In this document: positions 10,580 to 22,599 of the stretch, one piece after another
Layout of the letters: every line of letters starts with the position of its first letter
Numbering within the stretch: position 1 is the stretch's first letter
NCBI RefSeq assembly: GCF_006352065.1
Contig: NZ_CP040915.1
Location: 2,790,001 to 2,854,000 of the forward strand
Direction: 5' to 3'
Origin: Georgenia yuyongxinii
GTDB lineage: Bacteria > Actinomycetota > Actinomycetes > Actinomycetales > Actinomycetaceae
DNA: 64,000 bases
Notes under the pieces: generated by a model
Databases searched by the model: none
Seen by the model: only the letters and a program-made list of their open reading frames with translations
Told to the model about the DNA's origin: nothing
Made by a program: the position numbers and the translations under genes

Positions 10580-10929
10580 GCACGCGTGGAGGGCCCGTTA
10601 TCGGGCGGTGACCACCAGATCGGCACTGGGATTGCGGTTCGCAGCGCCGCGCGAGCGGGGTTCGCGGTTGACGAGGGGCAGGACGTGTCCCGTCGCGCCA
10701 CGTTGACACCACCGGACCATGGGCCGCCACCCCCGCCACCCCGCCGCCCCCGCCCCCTCCACCCCGAGCGCGCCCGTTCACGGCACGCGCGCGTGGTCCA
10801 CCACCCGCCCGAGCCGCCTAGACGCACGCACGGCGAGAGCGGCCGCTCACGCGGCGACCGGCCAGAGGTGCCCACAAACCACGGAGGGAGCAGATGACAC
10901 CTCGCGGAACGCTGGCTACCCGCCGCTAA
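10580..10929. other. intergenic region between xdhC and ligA
   Basis: 350 bases with no convincing gene. A short hairpin (GCCCG-TTAT-CGGGC, 10593-10606) 14 bases after xdhC may end that operon. The rest is GC-rich and holds only short spurious reading frames. The two flanking genes converge here. Confidence 0.5.
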
Positions 10930-13323
<2,394 letters not shown>

Positions 13324-13770
13324 TCAGCTGTCGGCACGGTCCACGGTCAGGCGGCGGAGCAGCACGCTGAGGGTCTCGCGCTCGTCGGGGGTCAGCGGGG
13401 CCAGGTACGCCTCGGCCGCCTCGGTGCGAGCCTGCTCGACGGCGGAGCGCACCTCGAGGCCCTCGGCGGTCGGTTGCACGACCACCGCCCGGCGGTCGTG
13501 CGGGCTGGGGGCCCGGCGTACCAGCCCCTTGGCCTCGAGGGCGTCGACCACCTCGGTGGCCGAGCGGGGCGCGATCCGCAGCTGGTCCGCGATGTCGGCC
13601 AGGCGTGGCTCGGCATCGCCGGAGCACACGGCACCCAGCGCGCGCGACTGGTGCGGCGAGAGCTCCCAGGGGGCGAGCGCGGACACCCAGCTCCGACGCA
13701 GGGCCCGGCCGGCCATGAGCAGCAGCTCCGCCGGCTCACCGGCGGAAGGGCGTGATGTAGGACGAGGCAC
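13324..13770 (-). CDS. MarR-family transcriptional repressor
   Basis: A 148-residue winged-helix regulator. The recognition region reads RLADIADQLRIAPRSATEVVDALEAKGLVRR, here split by the wing segment SPHDRRAVVVQPT. This is the standard MarR DNA-binding core. The gene is divergent from an ABC exporter, and a perfect palindrome lies between them, so it most likely represses both the exporter and itself until a ligand binds. The GTG start is supported by TAGGCT exactly six bases upstream (leaderless). The ligand is unknown. Confidence 0.92.
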   Translation of the reverse strand: MPRPTSRPSAGEPAELLLMAGRALRRSWVSALAPWELSPHQSRALGAVCSGDAEPRLADIADQLRIAPRSATEVVDALEAKGLVRRAPSPHDRRAVVVQPTAEGLEVRSAVEQARTEAAEAYLAPLTPDERETLSVLLRRLTVDRADS

Positions 13771-13776
13771 AGGCTC

Positions 13777-13782
13777 AGCCTA
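13777..13782 (-). promoter_or_regulatory. -10 box of leaderless marR-type promoter
   Basis: TAGGCT on the minus strand, six bases before the GTG at 13770. The palindrome at 13803-13821 would sit over the matching -35 region. Confidence 0.6.
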
Positions 13783-13802
13783 CCCGTAGCGTCGACACCT
13801 CA

Positions 13803-13821
13803 TTGTGAGGTAACCTCACAA
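13803..13821. promoter_or_regulatory. palindromic MarR operator overlapping the exporter -10 box
   Basis: A perfect inverted repeat, TTGTGAGGT-A-ACCTCACAA (nine-base arms, one-base centre), lies in the divergent intergenic region. It contains TAACCT (13811-13816), a likely -10 box for the exporter gene. Bound repressor would block that promoter directly and the MarR gene's own -35 region as well. Confidence 0.8.
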
Positions 13822-13851
13822 CAGTTCACCCTCACCAACCGGATCGAGCTG

Positions 13852-15744
13852 ATGCCCATGAGTGACGCCTTTGGCCCCCGCGGGGGAGGCCCGCGCGGGG
13901 GAGGCCCGCGCGGGGGAGGCCCGCGCGGCGGTCCCGCCCGGCGGGACCCCAAGGATCTGAAACAGCTGGAGACCCATCCAGCAGAGCTGCGCCGGATCGG
14001 CGCCCTCTTCCTCCCTTTCCGGGGCCGGCTCGCCGTCGTCGTCGTCCTGATCGTCGCCTCGTCGGCGATCGCCCTGGCCACCCCGTTCCTGATCCGCCGC
14101 CTCATCGACGAGGCGATCCCGGCGCAGGACGTCCGGCTCCTGCTGCTGCTGGTCGGGGCGATGCTGGCGGTAGCGGTGGTCGGCTCGGTCCTGGGGGTGT
14201 TCCAGACGTGGCTGTCCACCACGGTCGGCCAGCGCGTCATGCACCGGCTGCGCACGGACGTGTTCACCCATCTGCAGCGCCAGTCCCTCGACTTCTTCAC
14301 GCGCACGCGCGGCGGGGAGGTCCAGTCCCGCCTGACCCACGACATCGGTGGCATGCAGAGCGTGGTCACGACGGCGGCCACGTCGATCGCCTCCAACCTC
14401 ACCACCGTCGTCGGCACCGCGGTGGCGATGGGCGCCTTGAGCTGGCGGCTTTCCCTGCTCTCCGTCGTCGTGCTGCCGCCCGCGATCTGGCTGACCCGCA
14501 AGGTCGCGCTCATGCGGCGCGCGGTGACCACCCGCCGCCAGCGCGCCCTGGCGGACCTGCACGGCCAGGTCGAGGAGTCGCTCTCCATCTCCGGCGTGCT
14601 GCTCGCCAAGACGATGGGCGCCGGGCCGGCTCTCTCCCAGCGCTTCGCCCGCGGCTCGGCCGACCTGCTCGACCTCGAGGTCCGCGCCGAGCTCGCCGGA
14701 CGGTGGCGGATGGCGACCATGCACGTCGTCTTCTCCGCCATCCCGGCGCTGATCTACCTGATGGCCGGACTGCCTGCCATGTCGGGCGGGATGACCATCG
14801 GCACCCTCGTCGCGTTCGTCGCGCTGCAGGGCACGCTCTTCCGCCCGCTGATGGGCCTGCTCGACGTGGGCGTGCAGGTCACCAGCTCCCTGGCGCTGTT
14901 CAGCCGCGTCTTCGAGTACCTCGACCTCCCGGTCGACATCGACGATCCCGCGCAGCCGGTCGACCTCGATCCCGACCTGACCCGAGGGGCCGTCCGGCTC
15001 GACGGCGTTAGCTTCACCTACCCGGGCGGGGACCGTCCCGCCCTGGCCGGCATCGACCTCGACGTCCCGGCCGGCACCCGCCTCGCTCTGGTCGGGGCCA
15101 CCGGCTCGGGCAAGTCCACGCTGGCCTCCCTGGTCGCGCGGCTGCACGACCCCACGGCCGGCGCGGTGCGCATCGACGGCGTCGACCTGCGCGACCTCCG
15201 GCTGGAGTCGGTGGCACGGACCGTGGGCATCGTCTCCCAGGAGACCTACCTCCTCCACGCCACCATCCGGGAGAACCTGCGGTACGCCCGGCCCGGTGCC
15301 TCGGACGAGGAGATCGAGCAGGCCGCCCGCACTGCCCGGGTCCACGACCTCATCGCGTCGTTGCCCGACGGGTACGACACGGTCGTCGGCGCCCGGGGGC
15401 ACCGCTTCTCCGGCGGCGAGAAGCAGCGGATCGCCATCGCGCGCACGCTGCTGCGCGACCCGCGCGTGCTGGTCCTGGACGAGGCGACGTCGGCGCTGGA
15501 CACCCGCACCGAACGGGAGGTGCAGGCCGCTCTCGACGTCGTCAGCGCGGGCCGGACCACCATCGCGATCGCGCACCGGCTCTCGACGGTGCGCGGCGCG
15601 GACCTCATCGCCGTCCTCGACCGCGGGCAGGTGGTCGAGCTGGGCAACCACGACACCCTCGCGGCCGCCGGGGGCAGGTACGCCGCCCTGCTCGCCGCAG
15701 CCGAGGAGGGCAAAGCCGGAGACCGCACGCTGACCACCGCCTGA
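13852..15744 (+). CDS. ABC exporter, fused membrane and ATPase domains
   Basis: A 630-residue half-transporter of the multidrug/lipid exporter type. The N-terminus has a Gly/Pro/Arg tail made of repeated GGGPR units. Six transmembrane helices (residues ~45-330) come next, then an ATPase domain with Walker A GATGSGKST, Q-loop VSQETYLLHATIRENL, signature FSGGEKQRIAIARTLL, Walker B VLVLDEATSALD and the H-loop IAHRLSTV. It probably works as a homodimer exporting a hydrophobic compound. Control by the divergent MarR points to drug or metabolite efflux. ATG 13858 is an alternative start two codons inside. Confidence 0.93.
   Translation: MPMSDAFGPRGGGPRGGGPRGGGPRGGPARRDPKDLKQLETHPAELRRIGALFLPFRGRLAVVVVLIVASSAIALATPFLIRRLIDEAIPAQDVRLLLLLVGAMLAVAVVGSVLGVFQTWLSTTVGQRVMHRLRTDVFTHLQRQSLDFFTRTRGGEVQSRLTHDIGGMQSVVTTAATSIASNLTTVVGTAVAMGALSWRLSLLSVVVLPPAIWLTRKVALMRRAVTTRRQRALADLHGQVEESLSISGVLLAKTMGAGPALSQRFARGSADLLDLEVRAELAGRWRMATMHVVFSAIPALIYLMAGLPAMSGGMTIGTLVAFVALQGTLFRPLMGLLDVGVQVTSSLALFSRVFEYLDLPVDIDDPAQPVDLDPDLTRGAVRLDGVSFTYPGGDRPALAGIDLDVPAGTRLALVGATGSGKSTLASLVARLHDPTAGAVRIDGVDLRDLRLESVARTVGIVSQETYLLHATIRENLRYARPGASDEEIEQAARTARVHDLIASLPDGYDTVVGARGHRFSGGEKQRIAIARTLLRDPRVLVLDEATSALDTRTEREVQAALDVVSAGRTTIAIAHRLSTVRGADLIAVLDRGQVVELGNHDTLAAAGGRYAALLAAAEEGKAGDRTLTTA
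13882..13926 (+). repeat. three perfect 15-bp tandem repeats in the exporter N-terminus
   Basis: The unit GGGGGAGGCCCGCGC is repeated three times without error and encodes Gly-Gly-Gly-Pro-Arg. Being a multiple of three, it can change copy number by slippage without breaking the frame. Confidence 0.85.
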
Positions 15745-15794
15745 CCGCAGGCGCCCGTCGGCCAGGCCGGCGCCCGCCGTGGCACGCTGGTGCC

Positions 15795-16580
15795 ATGTGC
15801 GGTCGCTATGCCTCCTTCCGCCAGGCCCAGGACCTGGCGGACATCTTCGACGTCGCCGTGGTGGCCGAGGACGCCGCCGAGCTGCCGCCGTCGTGGAACG
15901 TCGCGCCCACGGACGGGGCGCGAGTGGTCCTCGAGCGGACGGTCCAGCCGGAACCCGAAGAGCACGCGGCGCCTGGCACGCGGGCGGCGGAGGCGCCGGC
16001 CCCGGGCGCTTCCGCGGAAGCGGTGCGTCGCGAGATGCACCTGGCGCGGTGGGGCCTGGTGCCGCACTGGGCGCAGGACCTCTCGGCCGGGGCGAAGATG
16101 ATCAACGCCCGGATGGAGTCCGTGGGCTCGAAGTCGGCGTTCGCGACGCCGCTGCGGACCAAGCGGTGCCTCGTCGTCGCCGACGGGTACTACGAGTGGC
16201 AGAAGCCCGCCGCCGGGGCCGGACACGCCGCCAAGAAGACGCCGTTCTTCATCCGCCCGGCCGACGGATCGCCGCTGGCCTTCGCCGGCCTGTACTCCTG
16301 GTGGCGCCGGCCCGGGGACCCGGCCGCACCGTGGCTGCTCACCTGCACCATCCTCACCACCGCCGCCGTCGGCCCGATGGGCGAGCTGCACGACCGGGTG
16401 CCGGTGATCCTCTCCCGCAGCCATGTCGACCCGTGGCTGGACCGGTCGGTGACGAACGCCGACGAGGCCCTCGCCGTGGCCCGGCAGCCGGGACCGGAAC
16501 TCACGTGGTACGAGGTGTCCACCCAGGTCAACGCCGTGCGCAACGACGGCCCTGAGCTCGTGGCCGCCGTCGCGCCGTGA
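15795..16580 (+). CDS. yedK: SRAP-domain DNA-protein crosslink protein (YedK/HMCES family)
   Basis: A 261-residue SRAP protein. YedK/HMCES uses Cys2 to form a thiazolidine link with abasic sites in single-stranded DNA, protecting them during replication. The start MCGRYASF provides Cys2 after Met removal. Also present are WNVAPT, the WGLVPHWA loop, the NARMES segment with the conserved Glu, CLVVADGYYEW, and MGELHDRVPVIL with the conserved His. The protein lacks no key residue. CACGCT lies six bases before the ATG, an unusual but possible leaderless -10 box; no ribosome-binding site is seen. Confidence 0.93.
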   Translation: MCGRYASFRQAQDLADIFDVAVVAEDAAELPPSWNVAPTDGARVVLERTVQPEPEEHAAPGTRAAEAPAPGASAEAVRREMHLARWGLVPHWAQDLSAGAKMINARMESVGSKSAFATPLRTKRCLVVADGYYEWQKPAAGAGHAAKKTPFFIRPADGSPLAFAGLYSWWRRPGDPAAPWLLTCTILTTAAVGPMGELHDRVPVILSRSHVDPWLDRSVTNADEALAVARQPGPELTWYEVSTQVNAVRNDGPELVAAVAP

Positions 16581-16684
16581 GCGGACCCGGCACACGCGGC
16601 CGGGCACGCCCGCTACGCCCCCGGACGGACCCGGCGACCGCGGCCTCCGCCCCAGGGCGGACGTGGTCGCAGGGCGCCGGCACC

Positions 16685-16690
16685 TAACCT
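16685..16690 (+). promoter_or_regulatory. -10 box of leaderless kinase-regulator operon
   Basis: TAACCT, six bases before the GTG at 16697. Confidence 0.6.
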
Positions 16691-16696
16691 GACCGT

Positions 16697-18049
16697 GTGA
16701 CGAGGACGAACGACGTGCGAGCGCGCCTGCGAGACCCCGCCCGCCGTCGCACCACGGTCGACTCCCTGGTCGCACTCGGTCTTGTCCTGCTGATCGGCGT
16801 CCCCACCGCCTACATCGCGCTGACCAGCGGCTACGGGCTCTCGGTGACGGCGACGGCGACGGCGACGGCCGCCATCGTCATGCCTGCTGCGCTGGCCTGG
16901 CGGCGCAACCGCCCGGTCGCCTCCGCGGTGACCATCTACGCCAGCGGCCTCCTCCACGTCCTCGTCGAGCTCGCTATGTTCCGTGGCATCGGTCTGCTGA
17001 TCGTGCCGACGGACCTCCTCGTCCTCGTCGCCCTGTACTCGGTCACCGTGTACGGGCCCCGCTGGGCGCGCCGCACCGCCCTGGGGGGTGCCCTGCTCGG
17101 TGCGGGGCTCCTCGCCGTCGTCATGGCGTCCGAGTTCGGCGGCTCCGGCGTCTGGAACTTCCTGCTCATCCTTGCGGGCATCAGTGGGTCCATCCTGGCC
17201 ACCTGGGGACTGGCGCAGTTCCGGCGCGGTCGCCTGGAGCACATCCAGTCGCTCATCGAGCGGGCCCGGCGACTGGAGGTCGAGCGCGACCAGCAGGCCC
17301 AGCTCGCCATCGCGGCCGAACGCACCCGGATCGCGCGGGAGATGCACGACGTCGTCGGACACACCCTCTCCGTGGTGATCGCCCAGGCCGACGGCGGACG
17401 TTACGCCGCCCGGACTGACACGGACGCCGCCGAGCGGGCGCTGACCACGATCGCGGAGATGGGCCGGGACGCGCTGGCGGACATCCGCCGGATCCTCGGC
17501 GTGCTTCGCGACGGCGACTCCGCCGAGTCCACGGCGCTGCTTCCCCAGCCGGTGGACGCCGACCTCGACGCCCTGGTGGAGCACGTGCGCTCCTCGGGCG
17601 CCGCGGTCTCGACCGTGCGGGTGGGCACCGCCCGGCCGCTGCCGCCGGGCGCGGGCCTGACGATCTACCGCATCTGCCAGGAGGCGCTGACCAACGCGCT
17701 CAAGCACGCCGGGCCCAGCGCGCGGATCACCGTGCTGCTGCAGTGGCAGCAGCCCGGCACGCTCGTCCTCCAGGTCGACGACGACGGCCGCGGCGCCGCC
17801 GCCCGGGGCGACGGGCACGGCCAGGGCCTGGTGGGCATGCGCGAGCGGGCCGCCCTGTTCGGCGGCAGCGTCTCCGCCGGCCCGCGCCCCGGCGGCGGCT
17901 TCCGCGTGCGCGCGCAGCTGCCCCTCGCCGAGCCCACCTGGACCGACGACGCTGCCGGGACCGCCTGGACGGCCGGCGCTGCCGGGTTGCCCGCGCCGCC
18001 CGCCATGCCGAGCAACGCACCCGTCCGCACCACCGAAGGGCCCCGATGA
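16697..18049 (+). CDS. sensor histidine kinase, NarL-type (HisKA_3)
   Basis: A 450-residue membrane kinase. The N-terminal third holds about five to six transmembrane helices (residues ~22-180) with little extracytoplasmic sequence, so it probably senses a membrane signal. The dimerisation/phosphoacceptor box ERTRIAREMHDVVGHTLS has the phospho-His at residue 217. The ATPase domain shows YRICQEALTNALKHA (N box) and DDDGRGA...GLVGMRERAALFGG. The last ~40 residues are Ala/Pro/Thr-rich. The stop overlaps the response-regulator ATG, so they form a cognate pair. Such pairs next to MacB-like ABC transporters often control them, which fits the downstream genes. Confidence 0.92.
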   Translation: MTRTNDVRARLRDPARRRTTVDSLVALGLVLLIGVPTAYIALTSGYGLSVTATATATAAIVMPAALAWRRNRPVASAVTIYASGLLHVLVELAMFRGIGLLIVPTDLLVLVALYSVTVYGPRWARRTALGGALLGAGLLAVVMASEFGGSGVWNFLLILAGISGSILATWGLAQFRRGRLEHIQSLIERARRLEVERDQQAQLAIAAERTRIAREMHDVVGHTLSVVIAQADGGRYAARTDTDAAERALTTIAEMGRDALADIRRILGVLRDGDSAESTALLPQPVDADLDALVEHVRSSGAAVSTVRVGTARPLPPGAGLTIYRICQEALTNALKHAGPSARITVLLQWQQPGTLVLQVDDDGRGAAARGDGHGQGLVGMRERAALFGGSVSAGPRPGGGFRVRAQLPLAEPTWTDDAAGTAWTAGAAGLPAPPAMPSNAPVRTTEGPR

Positions 18050-18756
18050 CCACGCCGACCGACGCAGCACCGATCCGTGTGGCCCTCGTGGACGACCAGC
18101 AGCTCGTCCGTGCCGGCTTCGCCATGGTCATCAACTCCCAGCCGGACATGGCGGTCGTGCTCGAGGCCGGCGACGGCGCTCAGGCGGTCCGCCTCCTCGG
18201 CGACCACCGCGCCGACGTCGTCCTCATGGACGTGCGCATGCCGAACATGGACGGTCTGGCGGCGACGGCGGCGATCGCCGGCGACGGCGCCGGGAACGGT
18301 CCGGCCGAGGCCGACGGCAGCCCGCGCGTGATCATCCTGACCACCTTCGACGTCGACGAGTACGTGCTGCGGGCCATCAAGGCAGGCGCGAGCGGGTTCC
18401 TCCTCAAAGACGCACCGCCGGAGGAGATGCTCGGCGCGATCCGGACGGTGCACGCCGGCGACGCCGTCATCGCGCCGTCCTCGACACGGCGGCTGCTCGG
18501 GCACCTCGCCCAGATCCTGCCGGAGGCAGAGAAGGCACCACCCGCGGTGCTCGACGGCCTCACGGAGCGTGAGCGGGAGGTGCTCGTGCTGATGGCGCGC
18601 GGGCGGTCCAACACCGAGATCGGCGGCGACCTCTTCGTCGCCGAGGCGACCGTGAAGACCCACGTCGGCCGGATCCTGGCCAAGCTCGGGGTGCGGGACC
18701 GGGTGCAGGCCGTGGTGCTGGCCTACGAGACGGGCCTGGTCACGCCGGGCGCCTGA
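18046..18756 (+). CDS. response regulator, NarL/LuxR-type
   Basis: A 236-residue regulator. The receiver domain has the acidic pair in ALVDDQQLVRAGF, the phospho-acceptor Asp62 (VLMDVRMPNMDG), the switch Thr in ILTTFD and Lys in FLLKDA. The C-terminal LuxR helix-turn-helix reads LTEREREVLVLMARGRSN followed by ATVKTHVGRILAKLGV. It is coupled to the kinase by the ATGA overlap. Its target is unknown; the ABC transporter 270 bases downstream is the obvious candidate. Confidence 0.94.
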   Translation: MTTPTDAAPIRVALVDDQQLVRAGFAMVINSQPDMAVVLEAGDGAQAVRLLGDHRADVVLMDVRMPNMDGLAATAAIAGDGAGNGPAEADGSPRVIILTTFDVDEYVLRAIKAGASGFLLKDAPPEEMLGAIRTVHAGDAVIAPSSTRRLLGHLAQILPEAEKAPPAVLDGLTEREREVLVLMARGRSNTEIGGDLFVAEATVKTHVGRILAKLGVRDRVQAVVLAYETGLVTPGA

Positions 18757-18785
18757 CGCCGTCGCCCCCTCCCCCTCCCCCTCCC

Positions 18786-18849
18786 CGCGAGATGTCATCT
18801 TCTCCGTGAGACGTCATTGACATGTCGCGGAGGACTTGACATCTCACCG
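18786..18849. repeat. four-unit palindromic intergenic repeat, CGCGAGATGTCA family
   Basis: Two direct 12-13-bp units (18786-18797 CGCGAGATGTCA; 18805-18816 CGTGAGACGTCA) are followed by two inverted units (18818-18830 TGACATGTCGCGG; 18837-18849 TGACATCTCACCG). Within each arm the units start 19 bases apart, separated by similar six-to-seven-base spacers, so the element is one large imperfect palindrome around a single T at 18817. It lies between the response regulator and the ABC transporter. A half copy is at 33072-33103. It does not look like a simple terminator because the units are conserved in sequence and spacing. Confidence 0.8.
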
Positions 18850-19025
18850 AACAGGGGCCGGCGTCGGGCTCTGTCGGCCTCCCGAGCGGTCACGCCTCCA
18901 CCCATGGGATGACGCCTCAACCCGACCGTGGTCCGACGACGGCGATCGGGCACGTCCGTAACGTCGTGGGTACCGGCAGGAGCCGGACCGGCGCCTGTGG
19001 CGCTTCCCGATCGAGGAGCACGTCC

Positions 19026-19807
<782 letters not shown>

Positions 19808-19808
<1 letters not shown>

Positions 19809-22462
19809 TGCTGCGACTGACCCTGGCGCAGATGCGCCGCAGCGCCGGCCGGCTGGCTGCGGCCGGGCTGGCGATCGCCGTCGGCACCGCGTTCGTGGCC
19901 GCCACGCTGCTCGCGGGCGCGCTCGTGCGGGACACCACCTACCGCACCGTCACCGCGTCCCTCGGCGACGCCGACGTCGTCCTCTACCCGGCAGACCGGG
20001 TGCTCGACCCGGCCGCCGTGACCCGGATCGGCGAGCTCGACACGGTCGAGGCGGCCGACGGCGTCGCTCACCTGTACGGGCAGGTGCGGGCGGGTGGCCG
20101 GCTCGACGCGGCCGACCTGACCCCGGTGGCCTCCGCGGCGAGCCTCGACACGCACCGGTACCTCGACGGCGCCGCCCCCGCTCGCAGCGGGGAGCTCGCC
20201 CTGACCGGGGCGAGCGCGAAGCGCCTGGGCGTGGGCGTCGGGGACACGGTGCGCGCGGAGTGGGAGCTCTGGGAACCGGCCACCGTGGCCGCGCAGGACG
20301 GCGCCGCCGAGCCGTCCGGGGACTCCTTCGGCGAGGGCACCTGGGTGACCAGCGGCGCGGACCTGACCGTGACCGGCGTCCTCGTCGACCCCCCGAGCCT
20401 GTCCGGCGCGGCGTCCACCGCCCTGGTCACCCGGGCCGACGTCGAGGGCTGGCTGACGCAGATGGATCCCTCCGGCGGCCCCCTGACCTACGACTCGGTG
20501 CTGGTCGACGTCGCCGACGGCGCCGATCCGGCCGCCGTGGCCGAGGAGATCAGCGATGCGGTGCCGTCGACGGTGGTCCGCACGGCCCTGCAGGAGGCGG
20601 AGCACCAGACCGAACAGCTCACTGGGGACACCCAGACGCTGACCTACCTCGTGCTCGGCTTCGCGGCGATCGCGATGTTCGTCGCCGGGCTGGTCATCGC
20701 CAACACGTTCCAGGTCCTGGTGGCGCAGCGCACCCACGCCCTGGCGCTGCTGCGGTGCGTGGGCGCCACGAAGGCACAGGTGCACCGCTCGGTGCTGCTC
20801 GAGGCGGTCCTGCTCGGCGTGGTCGGTGGTGTCGTCGGCCTGCTCGCCGGGCTGGCCCTGGGCCAGGGGGCGCTGTGGTTCGTGGGACGGGCCGACATCG
20901 GCGTCGACGTAGCCACCACCATCACCGTGACACCGGCCGTGCTCGCCGTGCCGGTGCTGACCGGCGCGGTCGTGACGGTCCTCGCCGCGCTTGCACCCGC
21001 CCGGGCAGCCACCCGGGTGCGCCCGGTGGCGGCCCTGCGTCCGGCGTCGGCCCCCGGGAACGTCCGGGGCGGCGGCCGCCTGCGGTTCTGGCTCGCCGCA
21101 CTGCTGATCACGGGCGGGACGGTCCTTCTGGGCGGCGCGGTGGCGCTCGCCGTCACGGGCGTCGCCGGGTCGGAGTACTCCCTCGGCATCGTCCTTGCCG
21201 TCGGCGTCCTCGGCGGCATCGTGTCCTTCGCCGGGGTCATGGTCGGCGCCGTGTTCCTCGTGCCCGGCGCGGTGCGCGTCCTCGGCCGGGCGCTGGGCGC
21301 CGCGGCCGGCGGACAGCGCCGCCCGACGGTGGCCCTGGCCACCGTCAACGCCACCCGCAACCCCCGCCGGACCTCGGCGACGGCCTCCGCGCTGCTCATC
21401 GGGGTGGCGCTGGTGACGCTGATGGCCACCGGGGCCGCCGGTGCTCGCGCCAGCCTCGGCGCGACGCTGGACGCGCAGTTCCCCGTCGACCTCGCGGCCG
21501 AGGTGAGCTCCGGCGGTGCAGAGGGCGCACTGACGCCCGCGCAGGTCGACGCCATCGCGTCCACCGAGGGGGTCGAGCTCGCGGTCACCGTTCCGACAGC
21601 GCAGGTCGAGCTGGCACGCGCGGACCACGTCACCTCGGCCGAGCTCACCGTGCTCGACCCGTCCGACCTCGCCGCGGTGGTCCGCGCCCCCCGGGTGTGG
21701 GCCGGCCTGACCGACGACGTCCTCCTGGTGGGCGACGACCTCGCCGACGCCCTCGACGCCACGGACGGGGACGAGGTGACGATCACCGCCGGCACGTCCG
21801 CGGAGGCGACCGACGGCGCCGCCGTCACCGTGGTGGTCGTGCCCGAGGCCGGCTGGCTCGCCGTCGCGACCCCGGCTACCGCCCCGGCGGCGGCGCAGCC
21901 CGCCGTGACCCAGGTCTGGGCCCGGCTGTCCGGCGACGACCCCGCCGGCACCGTCCAGGCGGTGCGCGGGGCGCTCGCCGAGGCAACGACGAGCGCGGGC
22001 GCCGTGCCCTTCGTCACCGGAGCGGCGGCGGAGCGCGAGGCGTACGAGCAGGTCATCGACACGCTGCTGTCGATCGTGATCGGACTGCTGGGCGTCGCCG
22101 TCGTCATCGCGCTGATCGGGGTGGCGAACACCCTGTCGCTGTCGGTGATCGAGCGGCGGCGCGAGCATGCGCTGCTGCGGGCCACGGGCATGACCCGCGG
22201 CCAGCTGCGGGCGTTGCTGGCGGTCGAGGGCGTGCTCATCGCGGTCGTGGGGGCCGCGGTCGGCGGGCTGCTCGGGCTCGTCTACGGCTGGGCCGGGACC
22301 GCCGTGATCCTCGGAGGCACCGGTGAGCTCGTGCTCGCCGTGCCGTGGGACGCCCTGGTGGCCGTGGCCCTTGTCGCCATCCTGGCTGGGCTGGTGGCGT
22401 CCGTGCTCCCGGCACGCTCGGCGGTGCGCACGCCGCCGGTGGCTGCGCTCGCCGCGGAGTAG
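19808..22462 (+). CDS. ABC transporter permease with two FtsX domains
   Basis: About 884 residues. It has the duplicated FtsX/MacB architecture: a first helix (~12-35) with a long extracytoplasmic domain, three helices (~280-400) of the first FtsX domain (IANTFQVLVAQRTHALALLRCVGATKAQV), a second helix group around 425-500, a second extracytoplasmic domain (~550-750), and a last FtsX domain (GVANTLSLSVIERRREHALLRATGMTRGQL). Both cytoplasmic loops carry the LLRxxGxT motif that contacts the ATPase. It works with the upstream ATP-binding protein. GTG 19805 directly in front of the ATG is an alternative start. Confidence 0.92.
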
Positions 22463-22470
22463 CCGGGTGT

Positions 22471-22515
22471 CCCGGGCCTCGTGGAGGTGGCATCGCCACG
22501 GCCACGAGGCCCGGG
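22471..22515 (+). terminator. terminator after the MacB-like operon
   Basis: A long hairpin starting nine bases after the stop: 14 perfect outer base pairs (CCCGGGCCTCGTGG with its complement), two mismatches, then a GGTGGC/GCCAC inner stem around ATC. It is one of the strongest hairpins in the window. Confidence 0.8.
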
Positions 22516-22599
22516 TATCGCCGGGCTACGGGCCGGGATACGGCCCAGCCCTCCACAGGGCGGGACCGCCGTGTGGGTGGCACGCGGCACGCTCATCGC

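Noticed and set aside
18786-18849. Reading the four-unit palindrome simply as a terminator of the response-regulator gene.
   Set aside because: The arms are imperfect as a stem, while the units are conserved with fixed spacing and recur at 33072; a terminator would not need that.
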